Shown: positions 33,001 to 44,540, counted from the first letter of the stretch. The stretch is DNA of 64,000 nucleotides from Misgurnus anguillicaudatus (GCF_027580225.2 NC_073352.2:33405501-33469500); one strand, 5' to 3'. Translations and numbers: made by a program. Notes: generated by a model not told the origin, from the sequence alone.

Positions 33001-34035
33001 AAAATTAGCACGACACGATGTGAAATCACGCGAGCAACCTAGAGCGAATAACGCGATGCGACGCGTTTGGTGTGTACGTAGCATAAGGACCTTTTTATAG
33101 GGTGCTGCTCCAGTGACGGATGAACTTGCCCTGAAATATTACAAGCTGGAATATATATTAGCTGCATGCAGGGTATCGCATCACTCGCTCCAGATAACCC
33201 GCGGGATTTAACTTCGTGTCATGCAAATTTTTTGCTCAAATTAAATATTTTCAACTTGGGAGAAGACGCGGTTGAGGCGAATAGAGCGTGTTTTCGCGGC
33301 AAATAATGCGCCAGCCATATGGCGTCATTCGTACGTGAGGACGCATCTGATCGCGTCTTTGCATTGACTTAATCTTGCGCAAATCGTTGAACTCGCATCT
33401 GGTGTGAACCCACAGTTACAGTTTTCTCATTCTTTTAAAAGCTGATGTAACAATGTTATTTTTATTATTTGCATTTTATTTGTTTTATCAGACAAAACAT
33501 TTACATACACTCCCCGAAAAAGATACAAAAGTTGTCACTGGGGTGGTACCTTTTCAAAAAGTACACTTTTGCAAATAAAAGTTACATATTGGTACCGCTT
33601 ATGTACTCGCTGGTACTTTATACTGGAACCTCAGGGTACATATCTGTAGCTAAATGGTACTTATTAGGAAGGTACTGTCCCAGGTACAACTTTTTAACTT
33701 TTTTTCAGAGAGTGTATGAAGGCATCAGGTACGACATGTTAAGATGAAAGTCTCACCTGTGCTCATTGTCCTCACCTGTAGGAGAAGTAGACCGGTGTAA
33801 TATAATTCGCTGTGGGCATAAATGAGTAATAAAAACTGCCGTAGAGAAACAAAGCCACCCAGAAAACCAGCAGAATAACACAGATCAAAATAGACACTTC
33901 CAGAACCTTCTGCCTGATCCGCGCAAGCAGAACCGGCATGGTCTCCATGATCTGAACCACCAGTCCATTGATCTGAGTTCCCATGTCCTCCACACCAGAA
34001 CCATCTGTACTGCACTCGTCTGCGTTCGGATCCAT
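27182..34035 (-). CDS. bscl2: Seipin (BSCL2), 8 coding exons
   Basis: ER membrane protein that organises lipid-droplet formation at ER-droplet contacts. Exons 5' to 3' on minus: 34035-33776, 32369-32288, 32064-31921, 29973-29839, 29678-29581, 29496-29352, 27725-27632, 27462-27182; total 1239 nt, 412 aa, all phases consistent. Visible: a cytosolic N-terminus, first membrane segment at about residues 46-66, then [12 protein letters not shown]; a luminal domain with the conserved N-glycosylation sequon NVS (Asn104 here, equivalent to the human Asn88 site linked to motor neuropathy); [49 protein letters not shown]; second membrane segment at about 249-273; an acidic cytosolic tail ending [11 protein letters not shown]...CLSS. 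The intron after exon 3 appears to use a GC donor. The exon 6/7 and 7/8 junctions in the weakly conserved tail are less certain. Confidence 0.95.
28305..29314. mobile_element. TTAA element hosting a palindromic MITE (bscl2 intron)
   Basis: Ends agtcacaatga... and ...ccgtgact with TTAA at 28301-28304 and 29315-29318. Its two halves are collinear with the uninterrupted relative at 60610-60974 (attgtggtacttttttacaa / attgtggtatttttttacaa). Confidence 0.82.
28327..29048. mobile_element. Inner palindromic TTAA MITE, copy 2
   Basis: 722 bp, near-identical to 10404-11126: aggaatagtctactcatttt ... aaaatgagtagactattcct, TTAA at 28323-28326 and 29049-29052. Confidence 0.95.
29981..30016. repeat. (GA)n microsatellite beside bscl2 exon 4
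   Basis: Starts 8 bp upstream (in gene sense) of the bscl2 exon 4 acceptor. On the gene strand it is a CT-rich polypyrimidine stretch. Confidence 0.95.
30120..30205 (+). mobile_element. Truncated tRNA-derived SINE
   Basis: tagctcaattggtaaagcat (A-box) joins directly to tttggataagagcagcag and gcaaatgcataaatgtaa, the tail of teleost SINEs. The middle is deleted. Confidence 0.6.
30591..31094. mobile_element. Tc1/mariner-type MITE
   Basis: Left tacaggccaaaagtttggac and right gtccaaactttatatacagta form inverted ends of Tc1/mariner type. No transposase frame. Confidence 0.75.
31125..31336. mobile_element. MITE (tacactgcaaaaaatt type)
   Basis: Ends tacactgcaaaaaatt and aattttttttacagtgta are mirrored; the core has ccagtaacttactgtag and ctacagtaagttactgg. 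Related to 24303-24628. Confidence 0.8.
31610..31770 (+). mobile_element. tRNA-derived SINE with V-SINE-like core
   Basis: A-box-like tagtctaatggttagatag, B-box ggttcgagtct, then tgcccttgagcaaggcacct and attgctccccgggcactgag, the core typical of teleost V-type SINEs. Intronic in bscl2 and antisense to it. Confidence 0.75.
31915..31920 (-). other. bscl2: Probable GC splice donor (gcaagt) of bscl2 intron 3
   Basis: Exon 3 must end at codon TCT (…ISARS) for exon 4 ([10 protein letters not shown]) to join in frame. The next bases are gcaagt, the consensus of rare GC-AG introns. The nearest GT, four bases on, would shift the frame, and no alternative acceptor rescues it. Confidence 0.65.
32811..33417. 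mobile_element. CG-rich palindromic MITE in bscl2 intron 1
   Basis: tactgtgggttcacacca at the left mirrors tggtgtgaacccacagtta at the right; arms share caacgatttgcgcga / tgcgcaaatcgttga. CG density is well above the surroundings. Confidence 0.85.
33506..33716. mobile_element. MITE (ggtacc-rich)
   Basis: tacactccccgaaaaagata and aaaagttgt at the left, acaactttttaac and cagagagtgta at the right; several ggtacc/ggtac repeats within. Ends about 60 bp from bscl2 exon 1. Confidence 0.75.
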
Positions 34036-34740
34036 GACGATTGATTTCTTCCTCCGATTAAGTCGTCGTTTTTGGTTTTCTGTCCTAGATTCGCTAACTA
34101 TCTAAATCACACCAGAACTTTCCTCTTTACTCAAAAACGATGCCCATTTCTCACCAGCAATCTCCTGTCCATTTGGTTTTTACCAAACTTTGCCCTTGAT
34201 CTTTGGGTGTCTGACTTTAATTCATCTCAAAGGTTCGGTATGAATGGAGGAGCTCTTCGTACTGCAGATTCTGGGAAGTGTGGGACGGTCCAGTAAACAG
34301 CTGAACTTGAAGGCCCCGCTGGGACCACAATGGGACTCATGACCAGCATGTGAGGCAACAGGACAAGACGTGCTGTTAAGAAACACAAGTGCTGTGAAAT
34401 ATCCAAGACTAATTTTGCTAATATCTGTAAATGTCAATGATCTCTACGAAAATGTTTTAGTTTGGTTTGACACGACAAGCTTACAGGCTCAAGTCCAAAG
34501 AGTTCAGCCAAAAGTCTTTCTGACAGGTTGAAAAATTTCAGTTGTTTATTATAAACTGAGTTTATTTATGTACAGTAGGAGTAGTGCATTACTCAATAAA
34601 TGACAATATATGATGTTAACAGACACATTCATTGAAATACAAGTTACAGTAAATAAAATCTAGTATAAACATATGTATAGGGAACAAAACCATTCACATA
34701 TATTTTGTTAAGGACAGACAAAACAATACATAAAACAACC
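34036..34740. other. 5' flank of bscl2; no gene recognised
   Basis: This should contain the bscl2 promoter and 5' UTR. In mammals a G-protein gamma gene (GNG3) lies head-to-head with BSCL2; I do not see its conserved protein here. No TATA box or CpG cluster stands out. Confidence 0.4.
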
Positions 34741-34745
34741 TTTTA

Positions 34746-34882
34746 GGCTGTTATGATGTTAATGTCCCGGTTGTAAATTTCTCAATATTTTTGTAAGCAC
34801 AATAATGATGTAACTGCAAGACAATCTAAACTATGACCCTTATAAGTTTGCACGCTACATTTAATCCATCTGTTGGCAAGTG
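34746..34882. repeat. 130-bp dispersed repeat, copy 1
   Basis: ttaatgtcccggttgtaaat through catctgttggcaagtggttt recurs in direct orientation at 37828-37960 with about 10% difference. The two copies bracket the first Tc1 relic. Confidence 0.85.
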
Positions 34883-35561
34883 GTTTTAACAGACGACACA
34901 AACAAAAGACCTAGTATGCACAGACACATCAAATGACAGCCAGCGTAATGTTTCAGGATTAGTCAGACTTTGTTATTACAAGACTAGAACAAGCCTTATC
35001 CACTTTGATCTTGACCACATTTCTTCTCGTCCTCCATTACTGTAAGTGTTTTTGCACTGTGAATGTTTTTGCACTAGATGGCACTAAATATTCTTTCAGA
35101 AACATCTCAGTCTGGGTGTTATAGGGATAGTTCATCCAAAAATAAAAATTCTGTCATCATTTACTCACTCTAATGTTGTTACAAACCTGTATGCATTTGT
35201 TTTATATTTCTTTTTAATTGTGATTATGTTAATGGTTTAATATGAAGATGTTTATTGCTATTAGCAATATTTACATGCTAAAACACATTTTTTGAAACCA
35301 TCATTTTTTGAACTCATTTTCTTAAAACCTTAAACACAAATCCAAAGTGTCAAACTAAATTCACAGAAGCCCTGACTCTTCTAGCAAAATCAAACAGTCT
35401 CTTCAAAACCATTTCACCTGTACACAAAATCAAACTAAGCTTTCAAATCATATAAAAGTATATAATATAAAACACTAAAGAGCATCCATTAGACACTACC
35501 TTAAAACAATGGAAAACACAACATACAGGACATCTGCTTACAGAAAAATACATGTTTATTG

Positions 35562-36720
35562 TACACTCACCTAAAGGATTATTAGGAACACCATACTAAT
35601 ACTGTGTTTGACCCCCTTTCGCCTTGTGCTGAAAGCATTCTTTAGAAATGTTGGCCCTTTTTGTTAGGATAGCATCTTGCAGTTGATGGAGATTTGTGGG
35701 ATACACATCCAGGGCACGAAGCTCCCATTCCACCACATCCCAAAGATGCTCTATTGGGTTGAGATCTGGTGACTGTGGGGGCCATTTTAGTACAGTGAAC
35801 TTATTGTTCAAGAAACCAATTTGAAATAATTCGAGCTTTGTGACATTATGCATTATCCTGCTGGAAGTAGCCATCAGAGGATGAGTACATGGTGGTCATA
35901 AAGGGATGGACATGGTCAGAAACAATGCTCAGGTAGGCCGTGGCATTTAAACGATGCCCAATTGGTACTAAGGGGCCTAAAGTGTGCCAAGAAAACATCC
36001 CTCATGCCATTACACCACCAGCCTGCACAGTGGTAAGAAGGCATGATGGATCAATGTTCTCATTCTGTTTACGCCAAATTCTGACTCTACCATCTGAATG
36101 TCTCAACAGAAATTGAGACTCATCAGACCAGGTAACATTTTTTCAGTCTTCAGCTGTCCAATTTTGGTGAGCTTGTGCAAGTTGTAGCCTCTTTTTCTTA
36201 TTTGTAGTGGAGATGAGTGGTACCCGGTGGGGTCTTCTGCTGTAACTCATCCGCCTCAAGGTTGTGCGTGTTGTGGCTTCACAAATGCTTTGCTGCATAC
36301 CTCGGTTGTAATGAGTGGTTATTTCAGTCAAAGTTGCTCTTTTATAAGCTTGAATCAGTCGGCCCATTCTCTTCTGACTTCTAGCATCAACAAGGCATTT
36401 TCGCCCACAGGACTGACACATACTGGATGTTTTTCCCTTTTCACACCATTCTTTGTAAACCCTAGAAATGGTTGTGCGTGAAAATCCCAGTAACTGAGCA
36501 GATGAAATGTGAAATTTTGAAATGAGATGTGAAATACTCAGACCGGCCCCGTCTGGCACCAACAACCATCCCATGCTCAAAATTGCTTAAATCACCTTTC
36601 TTTCCCATTCTGACATTCAATTTGGAGTTCAAGAGATTGTCTTGACCAGGACCACACCCCTAAATGCATTGAAGCAACTGCCATGTGATTGCTCGATGAC
36701 AACTGTGTTGTAGTTCAACT
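35562..36720 (-). pseudogene. Tc1-like transposon relic with decayed DD34E transposase
   Basis: The terminal repeat tacactcacctaaaggatta starts at 35562. On minus, frames 36580-36143 (HTH part: FSRTTISRVYKEWCEKGK, TLRRMSYSRR) and 35874-35596 (WPPQSPDLNPIEHLWDVVE, the last catalytic block) are joined by sequence with several stops (WSDES block still visible). The opposite terminal repeat is missing near 36720, so the copy is truncated and inactive. Confidence 0.9.
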
Positions 36721-37224
36721 TTTGCCTGTGTTTAGCATTTATAAAACAAGTGCATTGCAGTGTAAAATGTGTCTTTTAGTGAGGAGTTTGTGTTTACAGT
36801 TTTGCAAAAAGAGTGCATGATTTGACAAATGTGTTTAGGCCACTATGAATTTGGTTTAGAGATTGGGATTTAGTGTTTTAGCATTTCAGAAAAACTGTAA
36901 TTATGAAAAATAATTTAAACAGTTAGTAATAGTTGATACTTAATAGTTACACATTTTGGACTATTTTGAAGAAATCTCCAATACTAAATATTAAACTTAT
37001 GTGCATAACTTGTCCTGGTCTCACATACACAAATCACCTCAAATAGGTGCATGTCGAGGAGAGCTGTGATATTACTCTTCATGGTGGACGCTGAAACAGG
37101 CCAAAAAATCGCAGAAATATATTAAAGACCCGAGCCAGATTTTGAAACAGAGGAAAATGTCAGAAAGACTTTTGGCTGAGCTCTTTGGACTTGGGCCAGT
37201 AAGCAACCGCTTGTAATATAACTC

Positions 37225-37232
37225 TTGTGTGT

Positions 37233-37304
<72 letters not shown>
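37225..37304. repeat. (TG)n(GA)n compound microsatellite
   Basis: About 54 bp of TG followed by about 26 bp of GA. Confidence 0.97.
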
Positions 37305-37518
37305 TTGAAATTCTGTGAATGATTTTCAATGACTGCCAAAATGAGGCAGCAAGTGCACATACATATTCAAGAGAGGTTTATGCAGGTGAATCAAACTGTG
37401 CCTTTGTTCTGATGAAAACTAAAGTGAAAATTTAAACATGACTCGACACTTAAAGACGCTATTTAATTTGTTAAAATTGAGCGCAAACTGACTTGGACTG
37501 CAGATTAGAGCTTAGCCC

Positions 37519-37521
<3 letters not shown>

Positions 37522-37611
<90 letters not shown>
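37522..37611. repeat. Pure (CT)n microsatellite, 90 bp
   Basis: Forty-five uninterrupted CT units. Confidence 0.98.
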
Positions 37612-37616
<5 letters not shown>

Positions 37617-37827
37617 TACTTGCAATGACTCATTTGCAATTCATTCTCCCTGCTGGTATAAGAGCTATAATATGCAGCTGCACTATGGCTGTAGCTCCTT
37701 ATTAATATTACATGAATAATGGTTTGTGTAATTCTTAATGATGGTTGTACAACGACAATTTAACTCTATAATTGACTGTTGGCCCAAAGTCTCAGATATT
37801 TGTTCTACGTTGTAAAAAAGAAAATTG

Positions 37828-37960
37828 TTAATGTCCCGGTTGTAAATTTCTCAATATTTTTGTAAGCACATTAATAATATAACAGCAAGTCAAGCTAAAC
37901 TATGACTATAAGTTTGCACGCTACGTTTAATCCATCGGTTGGCAAGTGGTTTAAAAAACG
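37828..37960. repeat. 130-bp dispersed repeat, copy 2
   Basis: ttaatgtcccggttgtaaat through tcggttggcaagtggtt; see the copy at 34746-34882. Confidence 0.85.
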
Positions 37961-37989
37961 AAAAATCCAGCCTGATCTCACGATAATTT

Positions 37990-38494
37990 GTACAATGCAA
38001 TGGTGAAATGGTGTGGGGGATGGTTTCTTGGCACACTTTAGGCCCCTTAGTGCCAATTGGGCATTGTTTAAATGCCACGGCCTACCTGAGCATTGTTTCT
38101 GACCATGTCCATCCCTTTATGACCACCATGTACTCATCCTCTGATGGCTACTTCCAGCAGGATAATGCAACATGTCACAAAACTCAAATCATTTTAAATT
38201 GGTTTCTTGAGTGAGTTCAATGTACTAAACTGGCCCCCACAGGAACCAGATCTCAACCCAATAGAGCATCTTTGGGATGTGGTGGAACGGGAGATTCGTG
38301 CCCTGGATGTGCATCCCACAAATCTCCATCAACTGTAAGATGCTATCCTATCAATATGGGCCAACATTTCTAAAGAATGCTTTTAGCACCTTGTTGAATC
38401 AATCCCACATAGAATTAAGGCAGTTTTGAAGGAGGTCCAAAGGGGGTCAAACACAGTATTACTATGGTGTTCCTAATAATCCTTTAGGTGAGTT
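37990..38494 (+). pseudogene. Second Tc1-like relic, C-terminal half, opposite orientation
   Basis: Plus-strand remnants include GYFQQDNATCHKTQ (second catalytic Asp block), then a frameshifted PNRAS/LGC-type stretch equivalent to the last catalytic block. It ends in cctaataatcctttaggtgagt, the inverse of the terminus at 35562. The 5' half is absent. Confidence 0.88.
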
Positions 38495-39139
38495 TACAAT
38501 ACAACAGTAAATTGGTTATGTATGTTGTTTTGTGTTGGTTTTAAAGTTGATAATTTTTTCACTTTAAATTTATCTTTGAGCATCATTATAGCATCTGTAA
38601 AAGGTTTTCCTGTAACAGGAATTTCTTTATGCTTTAAAGGGCTCATATTATGCTAAGTCTACTTTTAAATGGTGTTTGGACATAAATGTGTTTTGGCCAG
38701 TGGCGTGGACAGACCTCCTCAGGGGCAGCGCAGACGGACTAGGCCATTTTTACAAAATTTAAATGCAATTATTTATTAAATAAATCACTTTAAAGCGCTA
38801 CCATCTGTCTGTTGTGTTTTTAAAAATGTGGAATAAAAATGGAATAAATATTACTCCTCTCAAATTTGAAGTAAACATTTAAAATCAAACAATATTTCTC
38901 CAAACATGCATGCCTTTGAACCAAAAGCCCCGAGGTTGTTTTGTGAAGTGCTTTCATGACGACCATGCATGAGATTTTTCTCAATGCTGAGGTTCATATT
39001 TTATTTTACAGGTATGGACTTCGATTTTCATAACTTGTGACACAAATGAATAAAATTACTGTCACTATAACGTTTTCTGAATAAAATAAAGGTCAAATAC
39101 GTATTCGTACAAGTTGGCTAATTTGTACGAAGTTAACTC

Positions 39140-39430
39140 TTTATCCGCCATTCACAAGTTAACTCGTTAATAAAGAGAAAATGCTTTCCTGCTAATGACG
39201 AGTTTTTCCAGCAATGCGTAATAACACTATTATCCACTAGGTGGCGTTCTTACCCAACTTAAAAAACCCGGAAGTAACCCTTAGGGCAAACAGTTCAACC
39301 TCCGTGTATGTTTTGATTATCGCTTTGAATTCGATTTCTATCAAAGTTCTTCACAAAAATGCACCACATTCTGAAAATCTTATAAGATGTAATAATCTTT
39401 TGGTGTGTACCGAGCATAAGTTGAGTCCCA
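39140..39430. repeat. Uninterrupted copy of the 5965-6740 repeat
   Basis: ttatccactaggtgg, aaacccggaagtaaccc, agggcaaacag, tccgtgtatgttttg and ttcacaaaaatg occur in the same order with no insertion. Confidence 0.75.
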
Positions 39431-40050
39431 AACTGAAAAACTCCATCAAATCTCTATCTGAGCTATGAAAGAGCAACATTTGAGCAATAACAGTTTAATC
39501 TCTTTTCCCATAATTTGTTTCACAGTGAAGTTTCCAGTAAAAGGAAATAAAAGGTGTTGAAAAGCTCTTTCCAGATTACAACCTATTGGAAGTCCTAACC
39601 TGGTTCAGTATAGTGAGGTGTATTGAGAGAATGTGTGAAGGTTTAATATGTGGCAGATGTCCTTTTTCCATTCGGGCGATTTCTTATTACACAACAGTAA
39701 TAAAGCCATTAGTGACCTCTACTCTCTTTACCGTGCCTCATAATCTCTCTGTATCCCTCTGTCTCTACACAACTACCCTTGCAACCAATAATAGTTTTGT
39801 GACATTGGGAAAACCTGAATACCAATTATCTCCCAAAACATACAGTACTCTGTGCCATAATGCAGATTGAAAGCATAAAAATTGAACATGCAAATAGCTT
39901 CTTGCATTATTGTAGCAGTAACAAACCTCGGTATACTCAGTTGACATTTCAGTGAGAATTGTTATTTTTTAAAGATAAAGTGCCTAATTTCTACTGTAAT
40001 GCTGAATGCAAGTTTAAACCAATTGGTTATGCAAGTAAATTGAACCTACT
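39431..40050. other. Gene-free stretch
   Basis: Only short frames, AT-rich, no protein family recognised and no clear inverted termini. Confidence 0.4.
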
Positions 40051-40057
40051 ATTTTAA

Positions 40058-40294
40058 AGGTGGGGTACATGATTTTTGAAAAACACTTTGGAAAAGGGAG
40101 TCAGTCCGATTACTAAAACACACTTGTAGCCAATCAGCAGTAAGGGGCGTGTCTACTAACCGACATCGTTGCCTGGGGAATAATGTGTGGGGCGGGTCTA
40201 TCAAAAGAAGGTCCAGATTCTATTGGGGTGGGGCGTGTTTGTTTAGGTGATTTCAAATATCAACATTGGCTTTCAGAGTTCATGCACCCCACCT
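40058..40294. mobile_element. TTAA MITE (aggtggggtacatga type)
   Basis: aggtggggtacatgattttt mirrors agagttcatgcaccccacct; TTAA at 40054-40057 and 40295-40298. Confidence 0.85.
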
Positions 40295-40710
40295 TTAAGG
40301 GGGCGTGTACACCAAAGCATTTACGCTCGTGGCTGGTGCATGTTTTCAATTGTTTCCAATGGAAGCTCAGCATTTTTCAAATAAGCTAGCAGTTAGCGTT
40401 TTTTTTCCATGCCATGAATACGTCACTCAGCGGTTTTTCCGCGCTCGGCGCTGAGTGTCGAGAGTCGAAAGAGATTCAACTTTGGGTGAAAAGCTCTGCT
40501 CGTCAATGTCAGTTCTCACACGGCCATCCAATTACAGTGAAGGAGGGGCGGGACAAGAATCACAACAACCAACTGGCTCACAGCTCAAGTATCACAGCTA
40601 CCAAAGTGCTCAGCTGAAAAACAACTGGCATTCGGCGTCCTCCAGGTGTTTTCAGCCACGTTTGAAAGTTTTGATGTGCACAACCCCTAAGTCTTTCACT
40701 AGTATATTAA

Positions 40711-40862
40711 AGGTATTGCGGAGGATTTTCTTTTTCCGGGTGGATCATCAAGACTATTGGTCCTCCTAGTTGTCAATCAGGAGTGTTGGGAAATTGCATT
40801 TTTTTTAAAAAGGGGAGAAGGCGGTTCTTTTCTAAAATTCGAGAAAATCCTCCGCTACACCT
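40711..40862. mobile_element. Short TTAA MITE
   Basis: aggtattgcggaggattttc mirrors gaaaatcctccgctacacct; TTAA at 40707-40710 and 40863-40866. Confidence 0.85.
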
Positions 40863-41106
40863 TTAACTTATAACTTAACAAGTTGAAATTATTTCACTTA
40901 ATTTGTTAAGTTGAAGTAAAACAAAAACGTATGTTAATATGAATTTATTTACAGTAAGCAATAAACTAAACTGCAAAAATGACTCTTTAAACACGTTTCC
41001 CCGTGTCTTCCATTATTTGGTCAAACAGACAGTCCTACCCCAAAATCACTTTCTTGATCCTAGTTATTTCTACATATTAGAAATATTAGGTATTGTGCTA
41101 AACCAA

Positions 41107-41600
41107 CATGATCTCATGGAAAGTCGTGTTATAGTCTCGAAAAATGTGATTAATTTATTTGTGTCCATGGCACGGAATTTCGTTTTTTCGTGCCTTGAGC
41201 ACGAATGTCTTTTTCGTGTCACAAATTTCTATAAATATTTTTTTGTGGCCATGGCACGACTTTCTTTTTCGTGTCATTTTTATTTATTGTTTTTTTTTTT
41301 AAATCTAATTTTTTAAATAATTGTCGCTTGGGGTTGGGGTTAGATTTGGGGTTTGGGTTACAAACCTAACAGAAAGTGATTCTAACCCCAAGCGACAATG
41401 GAAAGAAAATAGGAAAAAACTATGAGAAAACAATACAAAAAATGACATGAAAAAGAAAGTCGTGCCACGGACATGAAAAACTATTTATAGAAATTTGTGC
41501 AAGTGACACGAAAAAGACATTCGTGCTCAAGGCTCGAAAAAAGCTGAACACAAATAAATTAATAAAATTTTTCATGACACGACTTTCCGTGAGATCAGTC
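41107..41600. mobile_element. Palindromic MITE (gatctcatggaaagtcgtg type)
   Basis: gatctcatggaaagtcgtg mirrors cacgactttccgtgagatc; arms share gagcacgaatgtctttttcg / gaaaaagacattcgtgctc. The centre has ttggggttagatttggggtt. Confidence 0.88.
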
Positions 41601-42505
41601 TTTACTAAACAGTGATGCGCGGGTCAATGTATAAACAACCCGTACCCGACCGACGATTTCAACTAACCCGACCGCAACTAGGACCGCGAAAAAATGTTAA
41701 ATATATATTGTACCCGATCCGCTCCCTGGCCCTCATTTTTTTAAAAGTAGTAATTGTTTAAAATAGCTAATTGGCATCTATATTTCCAACGACCTGACTG
41801 ACCGCGACCCGAATATCATTAAAAATAGTTTTGGATGACTCATAACCGCATCACTGTTGCTAAACACACAGGACATAAAGGGAACACAAGTCTCGACAGC
41901 TCACTGACACCAAAAATGTTGATCTCTGTGCTAACAACCTGCTGATTATATTTCTGCCCCGGTCAGACCAGGTGCTACATCATATTCTCAACAATAAAAC
42001 TGAGAGACAATCTGATTCAGTCTAATACTAGTGGGATAAACACCATATGTGCGGGTGTTTCAAGGTCTTTATTTATCTTAGATTAGATCTCATTACTTAC
42101 ATAAACCTTACACAAGACGTCTTCGTGTATTATTAAGTTGATCTGTTGCTATTCCACAAAGTACACATTAAAATCTGTCATAATATGAGGAATGTTTACC
42201 AGGTCTGGAGACAAGAAGAACTTGGCTCAGGGATGTTTGTTTCCCAGCGTGCCTGTGACGTGAGCAGCCAATAAGGGCAGGGATGAGACCCTTCCTGCTT
42301 CCCATCTGCTGACTGGAACGGCCTCATCAAAAAACACGCTAAAATTCACACGCACATGCTCTGACTCACACGAACAACAGACACACTCGCAGACAAAGAC
42401 ACACATGGCTTGGCTCGGTGCGCTGGGTTGGATTAATGACAAAGACATAAATGAGACAAGAAAATCACAGATGAGACCTCTTTTATATCTCATCTGTGAT
42501 CTTCT

Positions 42506-42796
42506 TAATATGGAGGACTGGGAGTGCAAAAATTAAAAATAAATAAATAAATGTGAAAATAAATAAATGTATAAATAAATAAATGAAAATGTATAAATAT
42601 ATACATAAATGAATAAATGTGTTAAAAATATTTTAATAGAAAAATAAATAAATAAAGGTTGCAATACTCAATTATGTTCATTTTTTTATTTCTCTGCATA
42701 TTTATTTTTGCATTTATTTATTTATGTTTGTTTTAAATATTTCTTCGTACATGTATTTATTTATTTATTTTTTTTGCACTCCTCATCCTCCATATC
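42506..42796. mobile_element. Palindromic MITE with AAATA-rich arms
   Basis: atatggaggactgggagtgc mirrors gcactcctcatcctccatat; interior arms are aaataaataaat and its complement. Confidence 0.85.
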
Positions 42797-43314
42797 TATA
42801 TAGCTCAGATTTGCCAAGTCTGCAGTCAGACCCTGTTTACACCTGGTATTATGATACGTTTTGGTTGATCGGATCACAAGTTATTTTGAGTTGTGTTGTT
42901 AGTAAACAGGCTGTGCAATGTTTTGTACATGTATGTGAGAGCTTTCTCTTTATTTATTTCAGAGCAAAATTTCTGAAATAATTTTACACACTCGCAAAAT
43001 GAAACAAAATTGAAAGAGGCGAAGATTATTCGCTTTGGTTTTATACAATAAAATCCAAAAGACCACTCTGGACACTGTGGGTTCTCCCTACAAGTCGGGA
43101 CTGATGCAAAAATATTGTACTTGTAGACAGAGAGTAGGTGGTCTTGCTAGTACACATTTGACCACATGAGCGTCTATACTACAAAAACAATAAGGTCCAG
43201 TGTTTTTTGACTACCTCTGAAAGTGGTCAAAGTGGACGAGCTCAAAATGTTTCACATCCCGTTTATACCTGTATTTAGCGTCGTAAACTTGTGAACAACC
43301 AAAAGGGATCTTAA

Positions 43315-43410
43315 AGAGCACCTTTCATTGCTAAAAACAACGTTATTTTTTGTATTTGGTATACAATGTGTTTGTGTGCTTATGGTTAAAAAAACACATT
43401 GGCTGTTTCT
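43315..43410. mobile_element. Fragment of the agagcacctatt TTAA family
   Basis: taaagagcacctttcattgc, acaacgttattttttgtatt and acaatgtgtttg match the start of 9933-11571 and 2431. Confidence 0.6.
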
Positions 43411-43694
43411 CAATATGCGTTCTCCAGCGATCTATTATTTTCTTATCAAATTGACCCAAATCTGGATTTTTTTACTTATACAGTCATTTCAGCCCACGCT
43501 TATTTTACAGGTCTGTACTCTTACTGTATTTGAACAACTGTCTCATTTGTTTCTGTTTTTATTTCTCTTAACCAATAGAAGAAACATCTAAACATTTTCC
43601 TCTATGTAGAACCCCACATGCAGCCCACCATGCTTGACTGAGTCGAAACTCAATGAAGGATGATGCAACTCTTCTGTCCATTGATAAAGTGCTG

Positions 43695-43761
43695 ACACAC
43701 GCACGCACACACACGCACGCACACACATGCACACCCAAACACACACACGCATGCACACAAC
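43695..43761. repeat. Imperfect CA/GCAC microsatellite
   Basis: acacgcacgcacacac-type alternation with a few interruptions. Confidence 0.93.
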
Positions 43762-43779
43762 ATTAATCCTGGACTAATG

Positions 43780-43930
43780 CAGAGTGAAGGCGTGCATAAT
43801 CAGAATGAATAGACGTAAAAGACAAGTGGGCAGTGCTAACACAGCTGTCAATCATTCAGATGGAATGAGTGCTAAGCCCGGCGGATCCCATAACACATAG
43901 GCCAGTCCAATCAGTGCCATTTCTGTCCCC
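43780..43930. other. Non-repetitive block, candidate conserved noncoding element
   Basis: More balanced base composition, no repeat signature, contains gctgtcaatcattcagatgg (PBX/MEIS-like TGTCAATCA). Regulatory role is inference only. Confidence 0.2.
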
Positions 43931-43934
43931 AGGA

Positions 43935-44540
43935 CATTATGGGGCAGTTTCCCGGACAGGGTTTAAATTAATCCAGGACTAGGTCTTAGTTATATTAGGA
44001 CATTTAAGTAGTTTTATAAACTTCTTAAACATTACTGGTGTGCATCTTGAGACAAAGTATATATTAACATTAATAATTAATAATATCAAACTTAAACTTC
44101 ATAACTTAAAACATTATGGGGCGGTTTCCCAGACAGGGTTTAAATTAATCCAGGACTAGGCCTTAGTTATATTAGGACATTTAAGTAGTTTTATAAACTT
44201 CTTAAACATTACTGGTGTGCATCTTGAGACAAAGTATATATTAACATTAATAATTAATAATATCAAACTTAAACTACATAACTTAAAACATTATGGGGCG
44301 GTTTCCCAGACAGGGATTAGACTAGTCCTAGACTAAGGTACTGTAAATGTAAGAGCTGTTCAAACTAAAAACAACTTGCACTAACATATCTTAAAATACA
44401 CGAGTGCCCTTTGTTTTGCCTCAAAATGCATACAAGTAATGTTTTTAGTAAGGCATGTTTGTTAAAACTAGCTATATTTCCTAATTAAACTGAGGCCTAG
44501 TTCTGTCTTAAGCAAATCCCTGTCTGGGAAACCACCCCTA
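43935..44540. repeat. Tandemly duplicated 176-bp unit ending in a ggggcggtttccc MITE
   Basis: acattatggggc starts at 43935, 44111 and 44288. The first two units are almost identical; the third switches to gattagactagtcctagact and ends ctgtctgggaaaccacccc, the inverse of the unit start. The 5' part of a MITE appears to have duplicated in tandem. Confidence 0.88.

Noticed and set aside
34036..36000. GNG3 expected head-to-head with bscl2 from mammalian gene order
   Set aside because: No frame with the conserved G-gamma sequence was seen on the plus strand in this interval.
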